This document shows, one piece after another, positions 52,442 to 61,808 of a stretch of 64,000 nt of DNA. Source of the DNA: SOJA01 sp964598485 (GTDB lineage: Archaea > Thermoproteota > Bathyarchaeia > Bathyarchaeales > Bathycorpusculaceae); NCBI GenBank assembly GCA_964598485.1, contig CAZRCD010000003.1:124001-188000 (forward strand). Direction: 5' to 3'. Every line of letters begins with the position of its first letter. Within the stretch, counting starts at the first letter, position 1. The translations under genes and the position numbers were made by a program. The notes under the pieces are model-generated. The model was not told the origin of the DNA. It did not search any database and worked only from the letters and a program-made list of their open reading frames with translations.

Positions 52442-53317
52442 TTACAACAATAACCATTGAAAAGTCAAAGCAGCAGAAGTTGAAGCTGCGACCAAAAGCG
52501 AAATTATTGCAACTACTTGGCGTTCACTTAAAGGACGACGATAAGTAATAAGCGTAACCAGACTTCTTCTATGATCTGAAACCAGTTTTTCTCCATCAAA
52601 GGAAACACTCGCCCTCGTTTTAAAAAAGAAATAACTCAACAAAATCAGTGCAGAATTAAAAATGTATGGTAAAAGTGAAATTAGCAAACTAGATTTCAAA
52701 TCTGAAATAATTGCAAACGCAGCTAACGTCATTCCAATAGCAAAAGATCCAGTATTGCCAACAAAGATTTTACCTTGGAAATTAAAAAAAGCCAGCAAAA
52801 GCCACGTAATTAATGGAACATATAATAGAATGACATTTGATCCTGAGATAACCATCAGCCCCACTATGATTATCGCTGGACAGATTGTTTCTAAACCGTT
52901 CAATCCCCCAAGCTGATTCACAGTGTTAGTAGTTATGGTCACAATCAACGGAATAATTATGAAATAGTAGTAATTGCCAAAATCGATGGCTCCGAAAATG
53001 GGTGTTGTTATAGATGTACGCAGTCCAAGCCTGTAGGCTAACGAAATAAGCGGTATTGCAGCTATTAAAGGAAAAAAAGCCTTATAACGCCACCTCAAAT
53101 CCATCCAATCATCAAGCAAACCCATGAAACCCCCAAATAATATGCAGACAGCTAAGGTTAAGGCTGGAGAAACATTGTTAGAAACATCAATTCCTGACGG
53201 GTTATACCAATGTAATAGGAAGAGATAAGTTGCGCTAACTAGAACGTAGATTACACCTAAACCATTCGGAACTAAAGGTTTATTTGGCTTATGACTGTCA
53301 GGAGCTTTTGGAAACAA
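52442..53317 (-). CDS. Polyprenyl-phosphate GlcNAc-1-P transferase (Alg7/AglH-like)
   Basis: 291 residues, polytopic. Motifs are FGGFMGLLDDWMDLRWRYK (DDxxD), TNTVNQLGGLNGLE, FVGNTGSFAIG and SDHRRSLVTL. It transfers HexNAc-1-P from a UDP-sugar to dolichyl-phosphate, the first step of the N-glycan lipid carrier. Family members begin with a membrane helix before the 'KPNKP...PNGLG' loop; here the TTG start, with GGAGAGG in front, places that loop at residue 10. The first helix is therefore absent. It lies 15 bases after aglB and is clearly co-transcribed. Confidence 0.85.
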   Translation of the reverse strand: MFPKAPDSHKPNKPLVPNGLGVIYVLVSATYLFLLHWYNPSGIDVSNNVSPALTLAVCILFGGFMGLLDDWMDLRWRYKAFFPLIAAIPLISLAYRLGLRTSITTPIFGAIDFGNYYYFIIIPLIVTITTNTVNQLGGLNGLETICPAIIIVGLMVISGSNVILLYVPLITWLLLAFFNFQGKIFVGNTGSFAIGMTLAAFAIISDLKSSLLISLLPYIFNSALILLSYFFFKTRASVSFDGEKLVSDHRRSLVTLITYRRPLSERQVVAIISLLVAASTSAALTFQWLLL

Positions 53318-53332
53318 CCTACCTCTCCTTCA

Positions 53333-55585
53333 TCAACTTGGATAATCGATTTTGTAAAGGCACACGAGCGGAACAATACCGCCATAATTGTCTCCCGCAT
53401 CTAATCCCGCGAAATATGCCTCCTTGAAATATTTAGGCTTAATATCTTCAGCACTTAGACCATTCCTAGCCCATTCTGCTTCTTCCGGATCAACTACTCC
53501 ATTATTCCAGCACCAGCTGTATTTTCCCCAAGCCATCAACTTGTAAATAGTTGAATTCATTCCCAGAAGGTTCCAATCCCATGCACCCCTAGTGGAATTA
53601 TACTCCCCGAACGCATCTTCATCAGTCCATGAATATTGCTCATCAACAAAGCCGTCAGCTATGAATCGGTCCTGTGCTTGTCCTGAAATGCGTGCCATCC
53701 ACATCCATTTTCCTTCATCACCGTAGCCAACCCAACTGGCATAGTACTGCTCACCAGACTGCCCTAAACCAAGAGTTGTGAACACAAGAATGTATTTTGC
53801 GTCATATAGCTTTAACATCTTCAATGCTTGTGTTTCGTTAGCCATAAAAATGAAACCAATGTTTTGTATCTGTGTCGTATTTATTGTGGCATTGTCAGCC
53901 AGTGTTGTCACATTACCCAGAATTGTTAACCAATACCCGTAGTCCCACCAGCTACAAACAACAGTAGTTCCTTCGAGATTGCTTTGGGCCCAGTTCAACA
54001 TGTCTAGCCATTCATGTACAGGCTCGGCAGGCACGATGGGAAGACTACCAGCAGAGATAGTGACCGGAGTCCAAGCTTGCCTATACACTTTGGGCATTGG
54101 AAAAGCAAAACTTGTCATAAGAATGAGGAAAATTAGAAAGATGGCAGCACCGCTAAATTCCTTCCCGACAGGTTGCAAAACATACTTCTTTTTCACACTG
54201 ATTTTTGGCGATTCCTTTAATAAAGTGTTGAATGGTTTCAATATCCGTGTTATTCCAACGGCCGCCAAGAGACCAAATGCAGGAGCCAAAACTACAAGTA
54301 AACGCACCATGGAACAAGCAAAGTATAGAGATGTTAAACCAAAAATTAAGAGAAACAAGTTTTTATCGTTAAGATCTCTCAACATAAAGAAAAAGCCAGC
54401 TAGGAAGAAGATTATCATTATTCCAAGATCATAGTACACGGATCCCCACGCCGAAATTCTATGCTCAGCCACAGACTCTATAAGCGGAAACGCTGCTCGG
54501 AACAGGGGATTTATAACCGAAGTAAACTTTCCAGCTATACCCCACATGTAGCCAAACTGCCAAAGAACGGAAAAACCACCAACTAATATGGCGAGCAAAA
54601 TGATAATGAACACCGTTCTCCACTTTGTTGAGGTCAAGGCACGAAAAGCTTCACAAAAACACAGCAGTATAAATACACCAGCAACTGGAAAAACGACGCC
54701 TGTAGTCAGATAAGTTGTTGCAAGCCTTGGGATGCTTATTGCGATGAACAAACCAAATCCAAAAGTTAAGCTGTAGGATAGCAGAAGACGTTGCGTATAT
54801 CTCTTGAGCAGTACCGACAGAAAAGCAAAAAGCACTGTGATGCCGATTGCATAATATGCGGCACCCCACCCTGAGCAGAAGTATCCCAAGACTATACCTG
54901 ATGCAAGAGCATATTTCATACTTGAACCCAACGACCTATCCCTTTCTATTGCTCTTAAAAACAGAAACATAAACAGTAGAAGAGCAAATATTCCTATTGT
55001 TTCGTCGTCAAAGAACCCTACTTGAGTTCGTTGAATGTAGGAAGGACTCAAAGCCAGAAAAAGAGCAGCAAGTAGCCCTACAGGTTTTCCTCCTATATCC
55101 TTACCCAGAAAATAAATCATTAAGCTGGCAAGCATACCCATCATGGCTGGAAAAATTGCACAGAAATTCATTAAATTAATATTTACACCTAACGATGAGA
55201 TTATGCTATACAAAAATGCCGCTGTTAATGGTAACCCTGGATATGATATCCTCAAAATGTCTATTCCTTTCGGATACCAGCTTCGACTGTCAATCCAGTC
55301 CAGATCAGACCATGTCCAAAATGCAAATCCATTGTTCAATATACGCTTTGTGAATCGGTATTGATGGTACGGGTCGAATTCAGACAGGTGTAGTTGTGTT
55401 GAGCTTGCTTCTGGGTCGATCTCCCATCGTAAGGGAAATAGCCGTATTGTGAAAGCTATGAGGAGTATGAGTACCAGAGCTGAAAAAGTTAGCAGGGAGC
55501 CGTGGCTCACTTTAATGCGGAGCTTTCCCAGACTCTTTAGACTGTTGACAACGCGTTCCTTCGAAAGGACGTTTCTGGCCCTCAT
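53333..55585 (-). CDS. aglB: Oligosaccharyltransferase AglB/STT3
   Basis: 750 residues. About 13 membrane helices in the first 500 residues are followed by a soluble domain. The first-loop acidic motif is HLSEFDPYHQYR, then VGFFDDETIG. The catalytic WWDYG is at about 540-547 (VVCSWWDYGYWLTILGN). The protein transfers the glycan from dolichyl carrier to Asn in N-x-S/T outside the membrane. Substrates in this window probably include the surface protein at 697 and the pilins at 34873-37126. Confidence 0.95.
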   Translation of the reverse strand: MRARNVLSKERVVNSLKSLGKLRIKVSHGSLLTFSALVLILLIAFTIRLFPLRWEIDPEASSTQLHLSEFDPYHQYRFTKRILNNGFAFWTWSDLDWIDSRSWYPKGIDILRISYPGLPLTAAFLYSIISSLGVNINLMNFCAIFPAMMGMLASLMIYFLGKDIGGKPVGLLAALFLALSPSYIQRTQVGFFDDETIGIFALLLFMFLFLRAIERDRSLGSSMKYALASGIVLGYFCSGWGAAYYAIGITVLFAFLSVLLKRYTQRLLLSYSLTFGFGLFIAISIPRLATTYLTTGVVFPVAGVFILLCFCEAFRALTSTKWRTVFIIILLAILVGGFSVLWQFGYMWGIAGKFTSVINPLFRAAFPLIESVAEHRISAWGSVYYDLGIMIIFFLAGFFFMLRDLNDKNLFLLIFGLTSLYFACSMVRLLVVLAPAFGLLAAVGITRILKPFNTLLKESPKISVKKKYVLQPVGKEFSGAAIFLIFLILMTSFAFPMPKVYRQAWTPVTISAGSLPIVPAEPVHEWLDMLNWAQSNLEGTTVVCSWWDYGYWLTILGNVTTLADNATINTTQIQNIGFIFMANETQALKMLKLYDAKYILVFTTLGLGQSGEQYYASWVGYGDEGKWMWMARISGQAQDRFIADGFVDEQYSWTDEDAFGEYNSTRGAWDWNLLGMNSTIYKLMAWGKYSWCWNNGVVDPEEAEWARNGLSAEDIKPKYFKEAYFAGLDAGDNYGGIVPLVCLYKIDYPS

Positions 55586-55650
55586 TTGATCATCTCTTTA
55601 ACACAGATTATTGAGGTGTTTTATTTCTCTTATGGTTGATTGGCGGTTTT

Positions 55651-56796
55651 TCATGTTATAGTTTTCCTCTTATAACCGTATTTTTCAGCGTCATAAAATG
55701 GAAATGACACGATCTTGCCTTTTGCTAATCTGCCGCGTATTTTAACCTTTACGAAGTTTCCTTTCTGAGCTTGAGTTGCCTGAACATAAGCCATTCCTAT
55801 GCCATATTTAAGTAATGGTGAAAATGTTCCACTTGTCACGTATCCTGTTTTTTCGTTTTTGTCGTCATAAACTTCGAATCCTTGTCGAGGTACGCCCCGC
55901 TCTGTCATCTGTATTCCAACGCGTTTATGTTTAATTCCCTCTTTTTTCTGTTTCAGCAGTGCATCCTTCCCTATGAAACTTTCTTTCTGGAATTTCACAA
56001 CGAAGTTTAACCTTGCTTCCAGAGGAGTTGTGTTTTCGTCAATGTCATTTCCATAAAGGCACATTCCCGCTTCAAGCCTTAAGGTATCTCTTGCCCCCAA
56101 GCCGCAGGGTTCTATTGGAAAAAATTTACCAGCCTCAAGAATGGCGTTCCATAACTTCACCGCGTTGTCAGGTTTCGTTGATGAGGCGTTCCATACGAAG
56201 ACTTCAAAGCCATCTTCACCAGTATATCCAGTTCTAGAGATGACAACTTCCACGTCCGTTAAACGTGAATTTCGGCACTTGAACCTTTCAATTTTGCTTA
56301 AATCTGCTGTAGAAATTTTTTGAAGAGTCTTTTCAGCGTTTGGACCCTGAACTGCGAACATTGCTACATTATCCGAAACATCTTCGATTTTTACATCAAA
56401 GCCTTCAGCGTTTTTAATTATCCAATTGTAATCTTTTTCTCTGTTACCCGCGTTAAAGACCACCAGAAACTTTTCTGTCTCTAACCGGTATACAACGAAA
56501 TCGTCTATTATACCCCCATTTACATTGCACATAACTGAGTATTGAGCACCATTAGGCGGCACCACAGAAATATCGTTTGTTATTACGTAATTAAGGAGGT
56601 TTTCGGAGTCTTCACCAGTGATTAGAACACGACCCATATGCGAGATGTCGAAGATGCCAACGCTGTTTCTGACCACCAAATGCTCCGAGATTATTCCCTT
56701 ATACCATAAGGGCATTTCAAAACCAGCAAAAACAGTTGTTTTCGCTGTTTTCTTGTGCACTCGATAAAGTTGGATTCTACGTGTTTTCTCTGTCAA
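55651..56796 (-). CDS. gcvT: Aminomethyltransferase (glycine cleavage T protein)
   Basis: 381 residues. Diagnostic segments are TVFAGFEMPLWYKGIISEHL, GIFDISHMGRVLITG, GGIIDDFVVYRLETEKFLVV, VEVVISRTGYTGEDGFEVFV and GLGARDTLRLEAGMCLYGND. It uses tetrahydrofolate or tetrahydromethanopterin to take the methylene group from glycine-derived aminomethyl-lipoyl protein. No other glycine cleavage gene is in the window. TTG start with GGAAGAG. Confidence 0.93.
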   Translation of the reverse strand: MTEKTRRIQLYRVHKKTAKTTVFAGFEMPLWYKGIISEHLVVRNSVGIFDISHMGRVLITGEDSENLLNYVITNDISVVPPNGAQYSVMCNVNGGIIDDFVVYRLETEKFLVVFNAGNREKDYNWIIKNAEGFDVKIEDVSDNVAMFAVQGPNAEKTLQKISTADLSKIERFKCRNSRLTDVEVVISRTGYTGEDGFEVFVWNASSTKPDNAVKLWNAILEAGKFFPIEPCGLGARDTLRLEAGMCLYGNDIDENTTPLEARLNFVVKFQKESFIGKDALLKQKKEGIKHKRVGIQMTERGVPRQGFEVYDDKNEKTGYVTSGTFSPLLKYGIGMAYVQATQAQKGNFVKVKIRGRLAKGKIVSFPFYDAEKYGYKRKTIT

Positions 56797-56812
56797 ATTT
56801 CTCTTCCTCAGA

Positions 56813-56992
56813 TTATTTTGCGGGTTTTACTTCAACATCTAATGGTACGAGTGCAAGTTTTTTGCCACATTTAGGGCATTTCCCATTGTATTGATGTAGA
56901 ATTTCGTCTGGCGGCTTAAGGTCAGCCTCGTCATATAATACGTAGCCACATTTTTGACATATAACACGTTGGGGCACGGCGTTACACTCCAT
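56813..56992 (-). CDS. 59-residue zinc-ribbon protein
   Basis: The short frame encodes VICQKCGYVLYDEADLKPPD, then EILHQYNGKCPKCGKKLALV. Two CxxCG knuckles make one zinc ribbon. The sequence is not RpoP and resembles generic archaeal rubredoxin/zinc-ribbon small proteins. It lies just upstream of gcvT on the same strand, in a gap otherwise without genes. Confidence 0.75.
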   Translation of the reverse strand: MECNAVPQRVICQKCGYVLYDEADLKPPDEILHQYNGKCPKCGKKLALVPLDVEVKPAK

Positions 56993-57130
56993 TTAACAGT
57001 GAATGAAGTAAACGATCATGACGTATTTATTGGTTGCTAATATAGGAAGTCGCCTTTCGCCTTCACAGAAACTTTTAATTTTACCTATAGAATTTAATTC
57101 TGAGAAGTCGTTCCTTAATATGTCTATAGA

Positions 57131-59242
57131 ATGTGTGCTGAGATGGAAAAGTATACTCTGATTATTACGGAGAAGCCAGATGCTGCACAAAGGATAGCTT
57201 CAGCTCTCAATGAGAAGGGAAAAGTGGAAAAAAAGGAAGACAATGGAGTACCGTATTATGTGGCTAAAAGAGATAAAGAAATAGTTGTTGTTCCAGCTTT
57301 GGGACATTTATATACGATTGCTGAAGAAAGAAAGGGAAGAGATTATTATCCAGTTTTCAATTTCAGATGGGTGCCAAGATATGCTGCTGAAAGAGGAGCA
57401 AAACAAATCCGAACATGGATTGAAACTATCTCAAAACTTGCAAATGACGCTGACACGTTTGTTGATGCATGTGATTATGACATTGAAGGAAGCGTAATCG
57501 GATATTGCATACTGAAATATGCATGCGGTAACAAAGAAAACATCTCTAAACGTATGAAATATTCCACCCTTACTAAGGAGGAACTGGAGAAATCGTACGC
57601 TGAATTGCGTCCACACTTGGATTTTGCACTCATAGAGGCTGGAGGCACAAGACACGAAGTTGATTGGCTTTATGGTGTGAACCTTTCACGAGCCTTAACG
57701 ATATCGGCAAGGAATTGGAGTGGAAAATATGCTACTCTAAGCACGGGAAGAGTGCAAGGTCCAACTCTAAAGTTTCTTGTTTCAAGGGAGAAATCCATCA
57801 GAAGTTTTGTACCCACACCTTACTGGGAAATAAGAGCAGAGGTCGAAATAAACGGATCAGTTTTTGAAGCAGAATACGAGAAACAGAAAATCGAAATCAA
57901 GACCGAAGTAGACACTGTTTTAAATGCATGTAAAGGAAAGAATGGGCAAGTTGAAAAAATCGATGTTAAACGATTCAAGCAGAACCCACCTGTGCCCTTT
58001 GATTTGGGCGCTCTGCAAAGTGAAGCCTATGGCTTATTTGGTTATACGCCGAGACGTACATCGTTTATCGCTCAACGTCTTTATCTAGACGCCTTGATCT
58101 CCTATCCAAGAACAAGCAGTCAAAAACTCCCACCAGAAATAAACTATAAGGCGATACTAAAGAAACTGAGTGGAGTCCCAAAATATAAAAAACTCGCAAA
58201 AGAGCTTCTCCGAAAACCAGAATTAAAACCCAGAGAAGGAAAAAAGAAAGATCCAGCACACCCTGCCATCTACCCGACTGGAAAACTGCCTGAAAGAGAT
58301 TTAGATGATTCGGAAAAGAAAGTTCTCGATCTTGTTGTAAGAAGATTTATGGCTGTTTTCAGCGAACCAGCGACAATACAGACCATGAAAGTCTGCATCA
58401 ACGTTAATGAGCACCACTTCTACTTGAGGGGAAGACAAACATTAAAGGAAGGTTGGTTACGCTTCTATAAACCATACTTGATATCAGAAGAAGTTCTTTT
58501 ACCCCCGATAGAAGAAGGCCAAACAATCAAAGTTAAAAAAGTGATTTCAGAGGATAAATTCACTAAGCCCCCGCCGCGATATAATCCTGGCAGTCTGCTC
58601 AAAAAAATGGAAGAAACTGAAATTGGGACGAAAGCCACAAGAGCGAATATTATGCAGACACTTTACGATAGGAAGTATGTTCGAGAAGAAAGAATGGTGG
58701 TGACAAATTTAGGCTTTGAAGTTCTCGAAGTTCTTGAAAAATATTGTCCACCAGTTGTTTCAATAAAATTGACAAGTGAACTTGAGGAACGGATGGATAA
58801 GATACAAGCCAAAAGAGAAAAAAGGGAAAACGTGTTAGTGGACACCGTTGAAATCCTTAAGCCAGTAGTACAGGAGTTAAAAGAGAAAGAGAAAATAATT
58901 GGCAAACAGTTGAGCAACGCTATAAAAAGGGCTAGGCTAGAAGAGAGGATAATTGGCACATGCCCAGTTTGTGGCACAGGCAAGCTCATCATACTCTACT
59001 CAAGGAAAACTGGTAAACGTTTCATTGGCTGTACAAACTATTTCAAAGGGAAATGTGAGACGTCATTTCCACTCCCACAAAAAGGGTCGGTTAGACCGCT
59101 TGGAAAGAACTGTCGTGGATGCGGTTGGCCCACAGTTCAGGTTCGGATAAAAGGAAAACGCCCATGGACGCTGTGTTTCAATCCGGATTGCCCATTAAAA
59201 AAAGAGAGGAGGAAAAGAATTGAAATGCGTAATATGCGGTAG
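57131..59242 (+). CDS. topA: DNA topoisomerase I, type IA
   Basis: 703 residues. A Toprim domain (TLIITEKPDAAQRIASAL; DACDYDIEGSVIGY as the acidic metal triad) precedes the topo IA core with RGRQ-like helices (TLSTGRVQGPTLKFLVSRE) and the active-site Tyr in ALISYPRTSSQ at about 325. KATRANIMQTLYDRKYV is also standard. Two C-terminal zinc ribbons are visible (CPVCGTGKLII...C, CRGCGWPTVQVRI...CFNPDCP). It relaxes negative supercoils through a 5'-phosphotyrosine. Confidence 0.95.
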   Translation: MCAEMEKYTLIITEKPDAAQRIASALNEKGKVEKKEDNGVPYYVAKRDKEIVVVPALGHLYTIAEERKGRDYYPVFNFRWVPRYAAERGAKQIRTWIETISKLANDADTFVDACDYDIEGSVIGYCILKYACGNKENISKRMKYSTLTKEELEKSYAELRPHLDFALIEAGGTRHEVDWLYGVNLSRALTISARNWSGKYATLSTGRVQGPTLKFLVSREKSIRSFVPTPYWEIRAEVEINGSVFEAEYEKQKIEIKTEVDTVLNACKGKNGQVEKIDVKRFKQNPPVPFDLGALQSEAYGLFGYTPRRTSFIAQRLYLDALISYPRTSSQKLPPEINYKAILKKLSGVPKYKKLAKELLRKPELKPREGKKKDPAHPAIYPTGKLPERDLDDSEKKVLDLVVRRFMAVFSEPATIQTMKVCINVNEHHFYLRGRQTLKEGWLRFYKPYLISEEVLLPPIEEGQTIKVKKVISEDKFTKPPPRYNPGSLLKKMEETEIGTKATRANIMQTLYDRKYVREERMVVTNLGFEVLEVLEKYCPPVVSIKLTSELEERMDKIQAKREKRENVLVDTVEILKPVVQELKEKEKIIGKQLSNAIKRARLEERIIGTCPVCGTGKLIILYSRKTGKRFIGCTNYFKGKCETSFPLPQKGSVRPLGKNCRGCGWPTVQVRIKGKRPWTLCFNPDCPLKKERRKRIEMRNMR

Positions 59243-59435
59243 AGAGACTGACGAAGAAAGTTACTGTGAACTACATGCGAAGGCTTATGAAAGCATTAAT
59301 AAAAAATATGATGAATGGAAAAAGGCATTAGAAATCTCTTGGAAAGAGTATTTAAGTGAGATTGTTAAGAATCCACTAACAGGAGAATGGGCTAAGGAAG
59401 TGGCGGAGCATTTAATTAAAAGTGGTGAAAAATAA
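59220..59435 (+). CDS. Small zinc-finger protein linked to topA
   Basis: 71 residues from TTG 59220, placed by GGAGG at 59208. It has a C-terminal helical part (EWKKALEISWKEYLSEIVKN) after KCVICGRETDEESYCELH, a Cys/His zinc knuckle. It overlaps the topA end by 23 bases. The function is unknown; accessory to the topoisomerase is a guess from linkage. Confidence 0.7.
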   Translation: MKCVICGRETDEESYCELHAKAYESINKKYDEWKKALEISWKEYLSEIVKNPLTGEWAKEVAEHLIKSGEK

Positions 59436-59436
59436 A

Positions 59437-59856
59437 GTGTCACGCAAGGTTAAGAGAAGAATATCATCATTGTCCTATTCCATAAACAGATTCTATAGAA
59501 AAATTTCAACAACAAAGCCGTCCACCATGGTTCTTTCAGCAATAGTCATAGCTGCAGCCATATTTCTCTTCGGAGGAGGCCTCTACGATGTAATAAATAG
59601 GCCACTTCCATCAGCTTATGTGAGCTCGCGCTTCATTTTTCTTTACCCGCAACTATCGGAACAATTTATAACCGACAGTATTATCGCTATGACTCTCTAT
59701 TCGCTGGGCATCATCGGAGCAATAGCCATATATCAAAGTACAAAATATGCTTACAAGCCAAGACAAGCCTACCTGACGTTTCTGATAGGTGTAGTCTTTC
59801 TGATTATGGCATACATATTCCTTGAAACCACAATACAGATAAAAATGGGCGGGTGA
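59437..59856 (+). CDS. Three-helix membrane protein resembling the OST3/OST6 membrane part
   Basis: 139 residues. A basic N-terminus, then VLSAIVIAAAIFLFGGGLYD, VINRPLP, a loop with SRFIFLYPQLSEQFITDSII (amphipathic), AMTLYSLGIIGAIAIYQSTK, and RQAYLTFLIGVVFLIMAYIF. The order 'GG.(I/L)YD.I..P...' followed by '..QF..(D/E)S/T...', a helix, a basic loop and a last helix parallels the membrane domain of eukaryotic OST3/OST6 (TUSC3/MagT1), without the thioredoxin domain. I judged this by eye. GTG 59437 has GGTGA eight bases before it and is preferred to GTG 59422. Confidence 0.55.
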   Translation: MSRKVKRRISSLSYSINRFYRKISTTKPSTMVLSAIVIAAAIFLFGGGLYDVINRPLPSAYVSSRFIFLYPQLSEQFITDSIIAMTLYSLGIIGAIAIYQSTKYAYKPRQAYLTFLIGVVFLIMAYIFLETTIQIKMGG

Positions 59857-59861
59857 AAGCT

Positions 59862-60362
59862 TCACCAAGGATTGCTTTTTAGACCCAGTCTATATGCTAC
59901 AAAATTCGTTAACAAGTGTATGGGGGGAGTTACAATTAAAACAGCGGCTAGAAGCTCCCAAGACAGTGTGGGTAAACAAATGGGGAGAGAGAACAGAATT
60001 GCCCCTATTACAAAATTGACTTGATCAACAACAGGCAACAAGTCACCAGGAGATAGCCCAAGCCTTCTCTTTGTGAAGGCTGCGGTTAAGTCTCCGAATA
60101 AAGCTCCTAAAGATAGTAATAAGCCAAATGTGATGTGATAATTGAAAAATACACTTTCTACAAAGCCAACAGCTGTTCCAATAGCCAGTCCAGAAAAGAA
60201 GCCTCGAAAAGTTTTGTTTTTCCCAAAAATCGGCTTTCCATCGCAAAATTTTTTCCCGAAGTCCAGAGGAAGACCGCCGCCAGTGATTACTGGTACAGCG
60301 TTGGCACAGTACGCCGGAAATATGAATATTAATGCTTCAATGACTAGTCGTGTTAGTTCCAT
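59862..60362 (-). CDS. carS: CDP-archaeol synthase
   Basis: 166 residues with about five membrane helices. Hallmarks are IFIFPAYCANAVPVITGGG, GKPIFGKNKTFRGFFSGLAI, LGALFGDLTAAFTKRRLGLS and GDLLPVVDQVNFVIGA. The enzyme activates 2,3-di-O-geranylgeranylglyceryl phosphate with CTP, the committed step to polar ether lipids. ATG 60362 is preferred to the TTG 9 bases upstream. It follows radB by a few bases. Confidence 0.95.
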   Translation of the reverse strand: MELTRLVIEALIFIFPAYCANAVPVITGGGLPLDFGKKFCDGKPIFGKNKTFRGFFSGLAIGTAVGFVESVFFNYHITFGLLLSLGALFGDLTAAFTKRRLGLSPGDLLPVVDQVNFVIGAILFSLPICLPTLSWELLAAVLIVTPPIHLLTNFVAYRLGLKSNPW

Positions 60363-60374
60363 TTTACACAACCA

Positions 60375-61085
60375 TTAGTGAATTAAACACTCATGTATTC
60401 CTGTCTCGTCTATTTTTAAGTGGCAAGTTGCTGGCAACGTTTTTTTGGGGTTTTTTTCCAAGATCGCTCTCATTATTTGCGGATTCTCAGTAGGTTTCAT
60501 AGCGATGATAATGTCTGCCCAGAATCTTAAAACTCTAGTAGCTACGGGTTCTATGCTTACGAGGGCTTCGTTGAAGACGCTTCGCACTTGACTTGTTGTT
60601 AAGACTACGATTTTGTGGGTTTTGGCAATTTGTGCTAAACACGCCATTTGTCTGTTCAGTTCTCGGTTTAGGTTGAATGTTTTTTCAGGATACTCTGCAA
60701 TTTCAGCGCGATAAAGAGATGTGAGAGTGTCAATGACTACGAATCCGAAGTTTTTAGTTATGTAATCTGTCAGTCGGTCTATAACTATTGTTTGTTCACT
60801 AAAATTGTTTGGTTTCATTAAAATTATCAACTCTGAAATATTTTGGAATTCTTTTAAGGCGATTTGGGAAAGCCTTTGCGCCGAAAATGTGCCGTCACAA
60901 TCCACAAACAATGTTTTGTATTTTTGCCTTGCACAGTTGAGTGCGCATTGCATAGCCAAGGTCGTTTTCCCAGTTTCCGCTTCGCCATAAACTAAGCTGA
61001 CTTTTCGGTTTGGAATACCACCTTCCAGAATTTCATCAATCGTTTTGCAGCCTGTTCGAATATTGTGTAGCACACCTATCCACAT
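60375..61085 (-). CDS. radB: RadB-like RecA-family ATPase
   Basis: 236 residues. It consists almost entirely of a RecA core: LHNIRTGCKTIDEILEGGIP, Walker A VYGEAETGKTTLAMQC, Walker B FGFVVIDTLTSLY and the L1-L2 region with VVLTTSQVRSVF. It lacks the N-terminal helix-hairpin domain of RadA. RadB proteins modulate RadA-mediated recombination. The start may be ATG 61085 or GTG 61073. Divergent from the RuvC-like gene at 61155. Confidence 0.88.
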   Translation of the reverse strand: MWIGVLHNIRTGCKTIDEILEGGIPNRKVSLVYGEAETGKTTLAMQCALNCARQKYKTLFVDCDGTFSAQRLSQIALKEFQNISELIILMKPNNFSEQTIVIDRLTDYITKNFGFVVIDTLTSLYRAEIAEYPEKTFNLNRELNRQMACLAQIAKTHKIVVLTTSQVRSVFNEALVSIEPVATRVLRFWADIIIAMKPTENPQIMRAILEKNPKKTLPATCHLKIDETGIHECLIH

Positions 61086-61154
61086 CAACGAATATAAACA
61101 GCGAAACTAATATTTTGTTTTATGCTACAAAGATAATACAGATAGGAAAGCAAT

Positions 61155-61808
61155 ATGAAAGCGAAGATAGCCGTGGTAACAGTTTCAGGAAAAGCCTACT
61201 ACTTAATAGTTAGTGAGTTGAAAAAGAAGAATGTGCCGTTTTTCAGTTTGACCCCAAATGAACGCATCCCCATACAGGTTAAGGTTGTTATAACCACAGA
61301 AAAGGAACGCCCCCTCATAAAACATGAGAAAATTCTAACCCTAAAAAAAGAAATGGCGCCTGAATTGCTAATAAATCAGGCAATGCAAATTGCCCAAGGA
61401 AAAGAACGTTATGAAAAAATAGTTATCGGCGTAGATCCCGGCGAAGTGTTCGGATTAGCAGTTCTAGCAGATGGTAACGTTGTTGAAACAGGAAATTGTT
61501 TCAGCGTTGAAGAAACACTAGATAAGATACAAAGTATTCTTAAAAACTTCAAAAGCGATCCCGTAACATCTATTTTGGTGAAAATCGGCGACGGAGTCCC
61601 TGAATATAGAGATAAAATTCTGCGGGCTTTAGATGAAATACTGCCTTCAAACGTAGTGTTGGAGAGCGTGAGAGAGGCAGGAACCAATCGCTACATAAGT
61701 GAGAGTAAGCATAGAAGAGGATTAAGAGATATTGTTTCAGCCATGAAAATCGCTGGAAGAAACGGTCATACATTTAGACGGAGGAAAAACAATGAATCGA
61801 ACAATTGA
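61155..61808 (+). CDS. RNase H-fold (RuvC/YqgF-like) archaeal protein
   Basis: 217 residues. The first 90 residues form a separate alpha/beta domain starting KAKIAVVTVSGKAYYLIVS. The second part begins IVIGVDPGEVFGLAVLADGN, with the Asp-x-Gly of RNase H-like nucleases, then a Lys- and Asp-bearing strand ILVKIGDGVPEYRD and VLESVREAGTNR, and an Arg-rich end. The catalytic set looks partial, so it may be a nuclease or a structure-binding protein. It overlaps the polynucleotide kinase gene by 17 bases. Confidence 0.7.
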   Translation: MKAKIAVVTVSGKAYYLIVSELKKKNVPFFSLTPNERIPIQVKVVITTEKERPLIKHEKILTLKKEMAPELLINQAMQIAQGKERYEKIVIGVDPGEVFGLAVLADGNVVETGNCFSVEETLDKIQSILKNFKSDPVTSILVKIGDGVPEYRDKILRALDEILPSNVVLESVREAGTNRYISESKHRRGLRDIVSAMKIAGRNGHTFRRRKNNESNN

